A stretch of 64,000 bases of DNA from Paenibacillus oralis (GTDB lineage Bacteria > Bacillota > Bacilli > Paenibacillales > Paenibacillaceae), in assembly GCF_003863965.1 (NCBI RefSeq), contig NZ_RRCN01000001.1, positions 6,383,071 to 6,447,070 of the forward strand. Direction: 5' to 3'. A program made the translations under genes and the position numbers. Each line of letters starts with the position of its first letter. The stretch's first letter is position 1. The notes beneath the pieces are model-generated. The model was not told the DNA's origin and searched no databases. It saw nothing but the letters and a program-made list of their open reading frames with translations. Below, piece after piece: positions 49,930 to 57,581 of this stretch.

Positions 49930-50319
49930 TTAAGCCGGCAGCAGCTTGATTACAGTTTCTATAATGATGCTGATGATCGGGATGGCGAGCACCATGATCA
50001 GCACTTTGCCCGCCATTTCAATTTTCGAAGCGATGGCTTCCTGCCCCGCGTCGCGGACGATTTGCGCCCCAAACTCGGCGATGTAGGCGATGCCGATGAT
50101 TTTCAGAATCGTTTTTAAATAGATCATCTGCACGCCGGATTTTTCGGCTAAATCCTCCAGCACCTCGATGATGCTTCCGATTTTGCCGATCAAATACAGA
50201 AAAATGAGGATGCCCGTGCTGGCGGCGATCAAAAAGGCAAACATCGGCTTTTGTTCTTTGATGACCAGAATAAGCACCGTCGCGATCAGTCCGAGCCCTA
50301 CAACCTGGATAATTTCCAC
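49930..50319 (-). CDS. spoIIIAD: Stage III sporulation protein AD
   Basis: 129 residues with four helices (VVGLGLIATVLILVI, FAFLIAASTGILIFLYLIG, TILKIIGIAYIAEFGAQIV, MVLAIPIISIIIETVIKLL). SpoIIIAC/AD-type membrane subunit. GTG start with AGGTGACG upstream. Confidence 0.95.
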   Translation of the reverse strand: MEIIQVVGLGLIATVLILVIKEQKPMFAFLIAASTGILIFLYLIGKIGSIIEVLEDLAEKSGVQMIYLKTILKIIGIAYIAEFGAQIVRDAGQEAIASKIEMAGKVLIMVLAIPIISIIIETVIKLLPA

Positions 50320-50329
50320 CGGGCGTCAC

Positions 50330-50533
50330 CTACTGGAACAAAAAGATCGATTTGATTTCTTGAAACAGACTATCCAGCAGCCGGATGACCATAAACAGCA
50401 CGACGACGAACCCGATCAGCGTTACCCAATGCGCCATGTCTTCTTTTCCCATCTGCTTCAACACCGTATGGATCATGGCGATAATAATGCCGATGCCCGC
50501 GATTTGAAAAATGGCGTTCACTTCTATGTTCAT
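50330..50533 (-). CDS. spoIIIAC: Stage III sporulation protein AC
   Basis: 67 residues, two helices (IFQIAGIGIIIAMIHTVLKQ; THWVT-like LIGFVVVLFMVIRLLDSLF). Size and pattern are those of SpoIIIAC, which resembles the N-terminal half of SpoIIIAD. It lies ten bases before spoIIIAD. Confidence 0.94.
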   Translation of the reverse strand: MNIEVNAIFQIAGIGIIIAMIHTVLKQMGKEDMAHWVTLIGFVVVLFMVIRLLDSLFQEIKSIFLFQ

Positions 50534-50590
50534 TGATTTGGCACCTCACGATCAATTTCACAGGCGAATCAGCCCTGGAGGGAAATGAAT

Positions 50591-51109
50591 TCAGTAGAAC
50601 AGAATGACGATGAACGCTCCGCACAAAAGCCCCAAGCTGCGGTACATTTTCTCATAACGGGCTTGCTCTTCCCGCGCCGCGGATTCCTCGCTCTCCAGCT
50701 GCCGGACGGCCGTCGCCAGATGTCTTAGCTGATCCTTCCGGTCGCTTGTCCCAAGCGTATAGCTGAGCTGGCGGATCACCTCCTGCTCAGGAGCCTTCAT
50801 GGCGGTAAATTTCCAAACGTTGATGGCCGCCTGCTCCAGGCTCTCCTGGGCGCTCAAACGGTTGGATGCGCTCATGTTGTCCGCCGCGGTGACGAAGATG
50901 GCTCTGACCGGTTCCTGGCTTTGTTCCCCGATCCGCCGAAGTGCGTCGGGAAGCGGCGTAAAACCGTACATAATTTCGGTTTCCAGCCGCTTGAGCGCCA
51001 GAATCAGCCTGCGGATCTGGTTCGGCCGGCTGGCGAACTGCCTCGCCTGCACCCATCCGGCCAGGGTAGCGGCCAATATGACGAGCGCAGCCCCAAACAT
51101 TTTAAGCAT
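50591..51109 (-). CDS. spoIIIAB: Stage III sporulation protein AB
   Basis: 172 residues: N-terminal helix (FGAALVILAATLAGWVQARQ), a helical core (RRLILALKRLETEIMYGFTP) and a C-terminal helix (YRSLGLLCGAFIVILFY). GspF-like membrane platform protein in structural terms. The ATG at 51109 overlaps the spoIIIAA 3' end by 8 bases; AGGGAAG precedes it. Confidence 0.94.
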   Translation of the reverse strand: MLKMFGAALVILAATLAGWVQARQFASRPNQIRRLILALKRLETEIMYGFTPLPDALRRIGEQSQEPVRAIFVTAADNMSASNRLSAQESLEQAAINVWKFTAMKAPEQEVIRQLSYTLGTSDRKDQLRHLATAVRQLESEESAAREEQARYEKMYRSLGLLCGAFIVILFY

Positions 51110-52100
51110 GTTCTTCCCTGCCTTTCCATCCGGCCCCGTGCAGCTGGATTCCCCGCCGTTTGCCGTCCCAAAGCCTGAAAGCCAGTCCTTTTTCCGTGCG
51201 CGCAAGCACCGCGTACATTTGGAAAAAGCCGGTCTCCGACAGCTTGGACAACGCCGGCCGGGAGGACAGGTCGTCCACGCTCGACCCGTGCGCCGTGGCG
51301 ATGACGCGTACGCCGGCATGCAGCGCCTCGGCCAAAGCTTCGGCATCCTCCGGCCGTCCGATCTCGTCCACGATCAGCACGTCCGGCGACATGGAACGGA
51401 TCATCATCATGATCCCTTCCGCTTTCGGGCAGCCGTCCATCACGTCCGTGCGGGGACCGACGTCAAATCCGGGAACGCCTTTTTTGCTGCCGGCGATCTC
51501 CGAACGTTCATCGACGACGGCCACTTTCAGCCCCGGCCAGGACGCCTCCGGGTGGCCCCAGGTTCCGCTGCTGATTTGCCGCGCCAAATCGCGGATCAGC
51601 GTCGTTTTGCCCTGCTGCGGGGGAGATAGAATCAGCGTGTGATATACGCTTCTGTGCTTGAAATCGAGCAGCCTTGGCAAAATCGGGTCGGCAATGCCTT
51701 TAACCTCCCTGGCGATCCGCACATTAAAGCCGCTGATATCGCGCAGATGCTCCACCTTTCCTCCGCTCAGCAAGGTCCTGCCGGCCAGTCCGATCCGGTG
51801 GCCCCCCGCAATCGTGATGAAGCCTTTGCGAAGCTCTTCCTCCATCGTATAAAGCGAGTGGTTGGTGATCAGATCAAGCAGCCGGTTGCCGTCCTGTTTT
51901 CCCGGCTTGTAAGCAGACTCCGGGTTTTGCGTCAGGCTTCCGTCCGGCGTCAGAAAATAGTAGCGGCCGCCGGAATTAATCTCAAGCGGGCGCCCCTCGC
52001 GGATACGAATCTCCTCCAGAACGGGAAAAACGGAAGGCGGCAGTTTGAGCAGCAAGGCCCGGATGTTGTCGGGAAATACGGTTAACCAACTTGGGTTCAT
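51102..52100 (-). CDS. spoIIIAA: Stage III sporulation protein AA (secretion-type ATPase)
   Basis: 332 residues. Walker A in SPPQQGKTTLIRDLAR, Walker B in VLIVDEIGRPEDAEAL, and the HGSS sensor region. It is a relative of type II/IV secretion ATPases, and in B. subtilis its ATPase activity is needed for sigma-G activity in the forespore. First gene of the operon, behind a sigma-E promoter. Confidence 0.96.
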   Translation of the reverse strand: MNPSWLTVFPDNIRALLLKLPPSVFPVLEEIRIREGRPLEINSGGRYYFLTPDGSLTQNPESAYKPGKQDGNRLLDLITNHSLYTMEEELRKGFITIAGGHRIGLAGRTLLSGGKVEHLRDISGFNVRIAREVKGIADPILPRLLDFKHRSVYHTLILSPPQQGKTTLIRDLARQISSGTWGHPEASWPGLKVAVVDERSEIAGSKKGVPGFDVGPRTDVMDGCPKAEGIMMMIRSMSPDVLIVDEIGRPEDAEALAEALHAGVRVIATAHGSSVDDLSSRPALSKLSETGFFQMYAVLARTEKGLAFRLWDGKRRGIQLHGAGWKGREEHA

Positions 52101-52173
52101 GGCGTACCCCCAAAACTCTTAATGTGCGTGTTTTTCAACAACCTCTTAATGAATTGTTTTTTGCTATACCTCA

Positions 52174-52201
52174 TATGTATGCCTGTACTTTGTCATTATT
52201 C
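52174..52201 (-). promoter_or_regulatory. Sigma-E promoter of spoIIIA
   Basis: Minus strand GAATAAT (52201-52195), 13 bases, CATACATA (52181-52174). This is close to the sigma-E consensus (KMATATT, 13-14 bases, CATACAAT). It lies about 75 bases upstream of spoIIIAA and fits mother-cell expression of this operon. Confidence 0.65.
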
Positions 52202-52212
52202 CGGGCAATCTA

Positions 52213-52485
52213 TCATTTCTTCAAAATCCCGATTAAGAGACAGGCGACGCCGCAGCCGATCCAGATCATTTTTCCCCAGGACAGCTTGTCGGCAATTCCA
52301 GCCAGTCCGATGGACGTCGTGACGATCAGGATCGTCGGCCCGACCAGTGCCAGGGCCGAATTGACGGCCAGCGCCTTATCCACCCTTCCCAGCTTCAGCA
52401 TGAGCAGGGCCGCCAAAACCTCGATGGTCCCGGAAAACATTCGCAGCGCCGCCATGCTGACTACAAATTTATCGAGCATATCCAT
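52213..52485 (-). CDS. yqhV: YqhV-like small membrane protein (DUF2619)
   Basis: 90 residues, three helices (FVVSMAALRMFSGTIEVLAALLM... by pattern; LALVGPTILIVTTSIGLAGI; MIWIGCGVACLLIGILKK). DUF2619 members such as B. subtilis YqhV lie directly upstream of spoIIIAA, as here. The ATG at 52485 is chosen because AAGGAGG stands 5 bases before it; the ATG at 52503 would place that site inside the gene. Confidence 0.85.
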   Translation of the reverse strand: MDMLDKFVVSMAALRMFSGTIEVLAALLMLKLGRVDKALAVNSALALVGPTILIVTTSIGLAGIADKLSWGKMIWIGCGVACLLIGILKK

Positions 52486-52689
52486 CTTCGCCTCCTTGTC
52501 CAAATCGTGCTCTCTTAACGATATGCCTGTACATTTCTATTTATTAATAGAAAAGAAAGACCTCGCCGCCGGCGAGGTCCTTTGTCGTGCAAACCCATAC
52601 CCAATCCCTCTTCAGTTCTACTATGAGAAACCCTCCCCTTCTTTCATAATCAGAAGTGCCGAGAACTTCGGCTTTTTCTAATCTGTGGA

Positions 52690-52884
52690 CACAGCTCTAA
52701 CGGACACCAGCGACCTTATCCGCCCATTTCCCGGGTATTTCCCAGCCTAACGGACCCACACGACGTTATTTCGTTCTAAACGTGTACATCAGGGCCAATT
52801 CGAGGTAAATAGGGTCATCTGTGTCCGTTACATTTTGCAAACCTCCATTTTTCCGCAGATAAGGTCTCTGGAGTCCTTTAGCCT
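52690..52884 (+). repeat. Foldback repeat, CTAACGGACAC type, copy 2
   Basis: Direct units TAACGGACAC at 52698 and 52748, then inverted GTGTCCGTTA at 52821 and GAGTCCTTTA at 52871; pitches 50 and 50. It is nearly the same sequence as 29557-29743, including the unit spacers, so the two are true copies of one element. It fills the gap between yqhV and lysC. Nothing else was seen in 52504-52886. Confidence 0.8.
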
Positions 52885-52886
52885 CT

Positions 52887-52929
52887 AAAAAAAGGAGCAC
52901 CCCAAGCCGCTGGCTTGAAGGTGCTCCTT
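52887..52929 (-). terminator. Terminator of lysC
   Basis: AAGGAGCACC / GGTGCTCCTT outer stem with an inner CAAGCC / GGCTTG stem, followed by TTTTTTTAG on the minus strand. Confidence 0.9.
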
Positions 52930-52955
52930 ATGCAAAAACGTATATTCGCTTCGGT

Positions 52956-53474
52956 CTACCGGCGCTCCTTAGGCCCGCCTACAAACGCCTGCGTTTCCGT
53001 ATCCAGGCCGTAAGCGGTGTGCAGCGCGGTCACGACCTCATTTAACTTGTCGGCGTCGATGACACACGATACTTTGATTTCCGAGGTGCTGACCATCTTG
53101 ATGTTGACCCCCTGTTTGGAAATCACGTCGAACATTTCCGCGGCAACGCCGGGATGGCTGACCATGCCTGCGCCAACGATCGAAACCTTGACCAAGCCGT
53201 CTTCCGAAGTCACTTCTTCATACGGAAGCTCGCTGCGGATGCCTTCCAGCACTTTCAGCGCTTTTTCGCAGTCGGACAAAGCAACGGTAAAAGAGAAATC
53301 GGCCTTTCCGTCCTGTACGCCGCTCTGGACGATAATGTCGACGTCGATTTTCGCTTCCGCCAGCGAACCGAACACTTTCGCAAGTACGCCGGGAACGTGG
53401 GAAACCCCCATAATGCTGATCCGGGCTACATTTTTATCGTAGGCGATCCCGCTGACTACTACTCCTTGCTCCAT
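52956..53474 (-). CDS. Aspartate kinase beta subunit from an in-frame internal start
   Basis: Inside lysC the ATG at 53474 is preceded by TAAGGAGGA (53482-53490) at 8-base spacing, a better ribosome site than that of the full gene. The product would be 172 residues holding both ACT domains. B. subtilis aspartokinase II is known to consist of alpha and beta chains made from in-phase overlapping starts of this kind. Confidence 0.65.
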   Translation of the reverse strand: MEQGVVVSGIAYDKNVARISIMGVSHVPGVLAKVFGSLAEAKIDVDIIVQSGVQDGKADFSFTVALSDCEKALKVLEGIRSELPYEEVTSEDGLVKVSIVGAGMVSHPGVAAEMFDVISKQGVNIKMVSTSEIKVSCVIDADKLNEVVTALHTAYGLDTETQAFVGGPKERR

Positions 53475-54209
53475 CTTGGCTTCCTCCTTAACTACTGTGC
53501 CTTCATTCTGGTTAAAACTGGAACGGACGACGAGGCGCACCTGGTGATGTTTGGCGTATTCCACCGCGCGGGGATGCAGCACCGCAGCCCCCAGGTTGGC
53601 GAGCTCCAGCATCTCGTCATACGAAATTTCATTCAGCTTGCGCGCGTTTTTCACGATCCGCGGATCGGTCGAATAGACGCCGTCCACGTCGGTATAAATT
53701 TCACAAGTATCGGCCGAGGTCGCGGCCGCCAACGCCACCGCCGTCGTATCGGAACCGCCGCGGCCGAACGTCGTGATTTCCCCGTCCTCGGTCATGCCCT
53801 GGAATCCGGCGACGATGACGATATATCCATCCTCCAGCGATTTCAGCACGCGCTCCGGCTGGATGCCGGTGATTCGCGCTTTGCCGTGAACCGATTCCGT
53901 ACGAAAGCCCGCTTGCCATCCCGTATACGAAACCGCTTTGGCTCCAAGCGCATCTATCGCGATCGCCAGCAAAGCAATGGAAATTTGTTCGCCGGTCGTC
54001 ATCAGCATATCCATTTCCCGTAGCGGCGGTTCCTTGCTGAGCAGCTTCGCCTGATCGATCAGATCATCGGTGGTATCCCCCATCGCCGATACGACCACCA
54101 TGACCTGGTGCCCTTCCTTTTGCTTGTCGACAACGCGTTTTGCCACACGCTGCATCCGCTCCGTATCGCCGACGGAGCTGCCTCCAAATTTCATCACGTA
54201 TAAAGCCAA
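52956..54209 (-). CDS. lysC: Aspartate kinase, alpha subunit
   Basis: 417 residues. Amino-acid-kinase domain (MKFGGSSVGD; TFGRGGSDTTAVALAAA; YTDVDGVYSTDPRI) and two C-terminal ACT domains (SIMGVSHVPGVLAKVFGSLA; SIVGAGMVSHPGVAAEMFDV) that bind lysine and/or threonine. It makes aspartyl phosphate for Lys, Thr, Met and diaminopimelate. The start is TTG after GGGAGGG. No lysine riboswitch fits in the short upstream region. In Bacillus this position (efp to yqhV) has no aspartokinase. Confidence 0.94.
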   Translation of the reverse strand: MALYVMKFGGSSVGDTERMQRVAKRVVDKQKEGHQVMVVVSAMGDTTDDLIDQAKLLSKEPPLREMDMLMTTGEQISIALLAIAIDALGAKAVSYTGWQAGFRTESVHGKARITGIQPERVLKSLEDGYIVIVAGFQGMTEDGEITTFGRGGSDTTAVALAAATSADTCEIYTDVDGVYSTDPRIVKNARKLNEISYDEMLELANLGAAVLHPRAVEYAKHHQVRLVVRSSFNQNEGTVVKEEAKMEQGVVVSGIAYDKNVARISIMGVSHVPGVLAKVFGSLAEAKIDVDIIVQSGVQDGKADFSFTVALSDCEKALKVLEGIRSELPYEEVTSEDGLVKVSIVGAGMVSHPGVAAEMFDVISKQGVNIKMVSTSEIKVSCVIDADKLNEVVTALHTAYGLDTETQAFVGGPKERR

Positions 54210-54327
54210 GTCAGACCCTCCCTAATGTGCCCGTTTCCTCGGAGCATACAACCATTTGAACCAGTAACGCTTTAAACCAGTATAATACGAAGGACCCGAA
54301 GGTCGTCAATGCTTTGGCGGACATTAC

Positions 54328-54356
54328 AAAAAATTCCCCCACCTTGAAAGGTGGAG
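54328..54356 (-). terminator. Terminator of efp
   Basis: CCTCCACCTT / AAGGTGGGGG stem followed on the minus strand by AATTTTTTG. About 70 bases beyond the efp stop. Confidence 0.65.
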
Positions 54357-54428
54357 GATGCAGCATTCTTCCGGGAACACCAGTCTATCGTCCTGGCGTT
54401 CCCGTCCGAAACTTCATCGCAAAACCGC

Positions 54429-54986
54429 TTAGGCCCGCGAAATATATTTGCCTTCGCGCGTATCGATCAACAGCACATCGTCTTCATTAATGAAAAGCGG
54501 CACCTGAACGTTAAGCCCTGTTTCAACTTTGGCGTTTTTGGTTGCCCCGGTTGCGGTGTTGCCTTTGATCCCCGGCTCGGTTTCGATGACTTTCAGCTCC
54601 ACGCTGTTCGGCAGGTTAATCCCGATAATTTCGCCTTGGTAGCTGACGATTTTAACGTTCATATTCTCCTTCAGGAAGTTCAGTTCCCATTCCAGCTGAT
54701 CCGACGACAGCGTAAACTGGTCGTACGTCTCGTTGTCCATGAACGTATGCTCCTGGCCGCTGGCGTACAAATATTGAACGTCGCGGTTTTCGATCATGGC
54801 CCGGCCGATCGTTTCACCGGCGCGGAATGTTTTTTCCACTGTGTTGCCGTTGCGCAGATTTTTCAGCTTGGAGCGGACGAAAGCAGCGCCCTTGCCCGGT
54901 TTAACGTGCTGGAATTCAAGCACCGTATAAATGTCGCCGTCCACCTCGACGGTCAAGCCTGTTTTAAAATCGTTTACTGAAATCAC
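54429..54986 (-). CDS. efp: Elongation factor P
   Basis: 185 residues: KOW-like N-terminal domain (ISVNDFKTGLTVEVDGDIYT; loop HVKPGKGAAFVRSKLKN with the modifiable Lys region) and two OB domains ending in the signature VPLFINEDDVLLIDTREGKY. It relieves ribosome stalling at polyproline. GTG start with GGAGG. Adjacent to pepQ and aroQ, as in most Bacillales. Confidence 0.97.
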   Translation of the reverse strand: MISVNDFKTGLTVEVDGDIYTVLEFQHVKPGKGAAFVRSKLKNLRNGNTVEKTFRAGETIGRAMIENRDVQYLYASGQEHTFMDNETYDQFTLSSDQLEWELNFLKENMNVKIVSYQGEIIGINLPNSVELKVIETEPGIKGNTATGATKNAKVETGLNVQVPLFINEDDVLLIDTREGKYISRA

Positions 54987-55155
54987 AAAAGTACCTCCTC
55001 AAGTGGGTTAACAAATTTATTATATTTGATTTAAAGAATACCCTAAATTAACAGTGACGTTTGTTATCTGCTGTTACCCCACACTCGGGGAGTACCCGCA
55101 TAACCTCGCCATTCCGCCGGCTTTTGCCTTTGGCTTATCCGCCGAAGGCCGCTTG

Positions 55156-56229
55156 TCAGCCGAGCGCGATATAGTCCTTCGTCGATTCGGTCAAGCGCCG
55201 TACGCCGGTTTCGGTGATCACGACATCATCCTCGATACGTACGCCGCCGAGCCCCGGCAAATAAATCCCCGGCTCCACCGTAACGACCATACCCGGCTTA
55301 AGCACGGTATCGCTCGTTTTGGACACGCGCGGATTTTCGTGAACTTCCATGCCGAGCCCGTGCCCGGTGCTGTGCCCAAAATACTCGCCGTACCCATAGC
55401 GGGCGATGATGTCCCGGGCCAGCGCATCCGCCTCCCGTCCGGTCATGCCCGGACGAAGATGCTCCAGCGTGTGCAGCTGCGCTTCCAGCACGATATCGTA
55501 AATTTCGCGCAGCTTGTCGGCCGGCTTGCCTAAAGCGACGGTACGGGTGATATCGGAGCAATATCCGTTCATGAACGCCCCGAAATCCATCGTCACCAGT
55601 TCGCCCGTTTGCATGATGCGCTCGCTGGCCCGGCCGTGCGGCAGCGCCGAACGTTCCCCGGAGGCGATGATCGTGTCAAACGAAGTGCCTTCGGCCCCGT
55701 GCTTGCGCATGAACGTTTCCAGTTCCAGCGCCGCGTCCCATTCGCTGACGCCGGGCTTCAGAACGTCCAGCATATGTAGGAATGTGCGATCGGCCAGTTC
55801 CGCCGCTTCTTTCATCAGCGCCAATTCCTCGCTGTCCTTGTACAACCGAAGCTCCTCGATCAACCCGCTCACCGGAACGAGCGCGGTCGGTTTCAATTCA
55901 CGTTCATAAGTGCGGTAAGCCGAAAAAACGACATGCTCTTCCTCAAAGCCGAGCCGTTCCAGGTTCTCCTGGGCCAGCAAGGACTTGATCGTCCCCGTAA
56001 CGGACGCGCCGTGGTCGACGATTTCAAACCCGGGCGCCTGTTCGGCGGCTTGGGTCAAGTAACGGAAATCCGTCAGCAGCCAGGCTTTCTCCGGGGTAAC
56101 CAGCACGTAGCCGGAGCTTCCCGTAAATCCCGTCAAATAGCGGCGGTTCACCTCTCCGGTAATCAGCAGCGCTTCGATATTTTGAAGCTTCATCGCTTCG
56201 CGAAGCCGAACAACTCGAGTGCTCGCCAT
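55156..56229 (-). CDS. M24 Xaa-Pro peptidase (YqhT)
   Basis: 357 residues: creatinase-like N-terminal domain, then the pita-bread domain with five metal ligands (VTMDFGAFMNGYCSDITRT, GHSTGHGLGMEVHE, VVTVEPGIYLPG, and RIEDDVVITETG). It cleaves X-Pro bonds of small peptides. The pairing of an X-Pro peptidase with efp and aroQ is the conserved yqhS-yqhT-efp cluster. Confidence 0.93.
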   Translation of the reverse strand: MASTRVVRLREAMKLQNIEALLITGEVNRRYLTGFTGSSGYVLVTPEKAWLLTDFRYLTQAAEQAPGFEIVDHGASVTGTIKSLLAQENLERLGFEEEHVVFSAYRTYERELKPTALVPVSGLIEELRLYKDSEELALMKEAAELADRTFLHMLDVLKPGVSEWDAALELETFMRKHGAEGTSFDTIIASGERSALPHGRASERIMQTGELVTMDFGAFMNGYCSDITRTVALGKPADKLREIYDIVLEAQLHTLEHLRPGMTGREADALARDIIARYGYGEYFGHSTGHGLGMEVHENPRVSKTSDTVLKPGMVVTVEPGIYLPGLGGVRIEDDVVITETGVRRLTESTKDYIALG

Positions 56230-56280
56230 AACAAACTCTCCCTTGTTTTCACTTAGAGCTCTGTTGCGCGATCCGCCAGC

Positions 56281-56727
56281 TTAGGCGTTTTTCGTCTGCA
56301 CATGGCGTTTGAGCGCGAGCAGCCCCATTTCATAACCGTACGATCCAAAACCGGCAATTTGTCCCACCGCAATCGGGGCGATGACCGAAGTATGCCGGAA
56401 AACCTCGCGCGCGTGAATATTCGACAAATGCACCTCCACAACGGGGATGCGCACCGATGTCAAGGCATCCCGCAGAGCATAGCTGTAATGCGTAAGCGCG
56501 CCGGGGTTGAGCAATATTCCGTCAGCGTTCCCGAAGGCTTCATGAATCCGGTCGATCAGCGCTCCCTCATGATTCGACTGAAAGAATGAGAGCGCAAGTT
56601 CATGGTCCCCTGCCAGCTTCCGCAGACGATCCTCAATATCGCCAAGCGTCTCGGAGCCATAGACGCCCGGTTCGCGAACGCCCAGCAAGTTTAAATTCGG
56701 TCCGTTCATAACCAGGATGCGGTACAC
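56281..56727 (-). CDS. aroQ: Type II 3-dehydroquinate dehydratase
   Basis: 148 residues, flavodoxin-like: MNGPNLNLLGVREPGVYG (catalytic Tyr), FFQSNHEGALIDRIHEA, LLNPGALTHYSYALRDAL (catalytic His) and VEVHLSNIHAREVFRH. Third step of the shikimate pathway. The GTG at 56727 with GGGGGAGAG seven bases upstream is preferred over an upstream ATG. Confidence 0.95.
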   Translation of the reverse strand: MYRILVMNGPNLNLLGVREPGVYGSETLGDIEDRLRKLAGDHELALSFFQSNHEGALIDRIHEAFGNADGILLNPGALTHYSYALRDALTSVRIPVVEVHLSNIHAREVFRHTSVIAPIAVGQIAGFGSYGYEMGLLALKRHVQTKNA

Positions 56728-56802
56728 AAGCTCTCCCCCTTCCCGAAAAATAACCAAAAGTAATTTTAACATAGAAGAGAGCCGCTTGAGAAGCTTTTTG
56801 TC

Positions 56803-57402
56803 TTACTGCAGCACGCCCTCCGAAGACTTCTTCGGTTCGCGCTCCCTTTCGTCCGTATATTCCTCCGCCGTCGTATAGCCAATGAACAATCCCCATAATA
56901 AATAGAGGCAAAATTCGCTGATGAGCGTATCTCTCGAAAGCTCAAGCAGCGGACGGGTCATTCCAAACATCGGGCCAAGAATGCCGAAGATGAGCCCCCA
57001 CCAAACGATGCCGTACAGGATTCCCGGTCCCGGCCCTTTCAGCTTGCGGAACAAGAGCGTGTAGATAAGCGTAGCCAAAATGGAAAAAACGATGAAGAAG
57101 AGCCATCCGACATAATAACCGGCTTGACTGTGCAAAAAGGATCTTTTAAAAAAGGGCTCCACCAGATATCCGGGCACAACCGTCGTGAAGCGCAAGAAAT
57201 AAAACAGCCCTTTGACCGCCCCCCAAATCAGGCCGGCAAAAAAACCGATCTCGAGGGAATAGAACCAAATGTTCGTCCGCTCCCTCCTATGCTGCCGCCA
57301 GGTCTGCCCGTAAAATTGCAGGCTCTCCTCATGACCGCTCCCCCGCGAAAGCTCCTGCTTGTTCCCTTCGGGTTCCCGGTTTTGCCGCTTGGGTTGATTC
57401 AT
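56803..57402 (-). CDS. yqhR: YqhR-like conserved membrane protein
   Basis: About 199 residues: a hydrophilic N-terminus rich in Arg/Gln, then four helices (LEIGFFAGLIWGAVKGLFYF, YYVGWLFFIVFSILATLIYT, GILYGIVWWGLIFGILGPMF, FCLYLLWGLFIGYTTAE). Size, layout and place between aroQ and yqhQ match YqhR. Function unknown. The ATG at 57402 has AAGGGTGG upstream. Confidence 0.85.
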   Translation of the reverse strand: MNQPKRQNREPEGNKQELSRGSGHEESLQFYGQTWRQHRRERTNIWFYSLEIGFFAGLIWGAVKGLFYFLRFTTVVPGYLVEPFFKRSFLHSQAGYYVGWLFFIVFSILATLIYTLLFRKLKGPGPGILYGIVWWGLIFGILGPMFGMTRPLLELSRDTLISEFCLYLLWGLFIGYTTAEEYTDEREREPKKSSEGVLQ

Positions 57403-57581
57403 GCGTTTCCACCCTTCCCATATAGAAATATTTTGTTGGTTAGTATGCTCAAATCCAAAAAGCCTAAACAACTAGAATTTGCCCGTAAAGTTCGATACAA
57501 TGGAATCATTACGAATGATGTCCGCCGTCCGTTCGCACAAAACTTATTTCAACTTATATCTCTTGTAGGAAGGTGAAATAC

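Noticed and set aside
54210..54330. Lysine riboswitch upstream of lysC
   Set aside because: The efp-lysC gap is far too short for an L box and shows none of its conserved stems.
54336..54360. Hairpin behind efp considered as an IS200/IS605 end
   Set aside because: No transposase or matching second end was found, and position and T-run suit a terminator.
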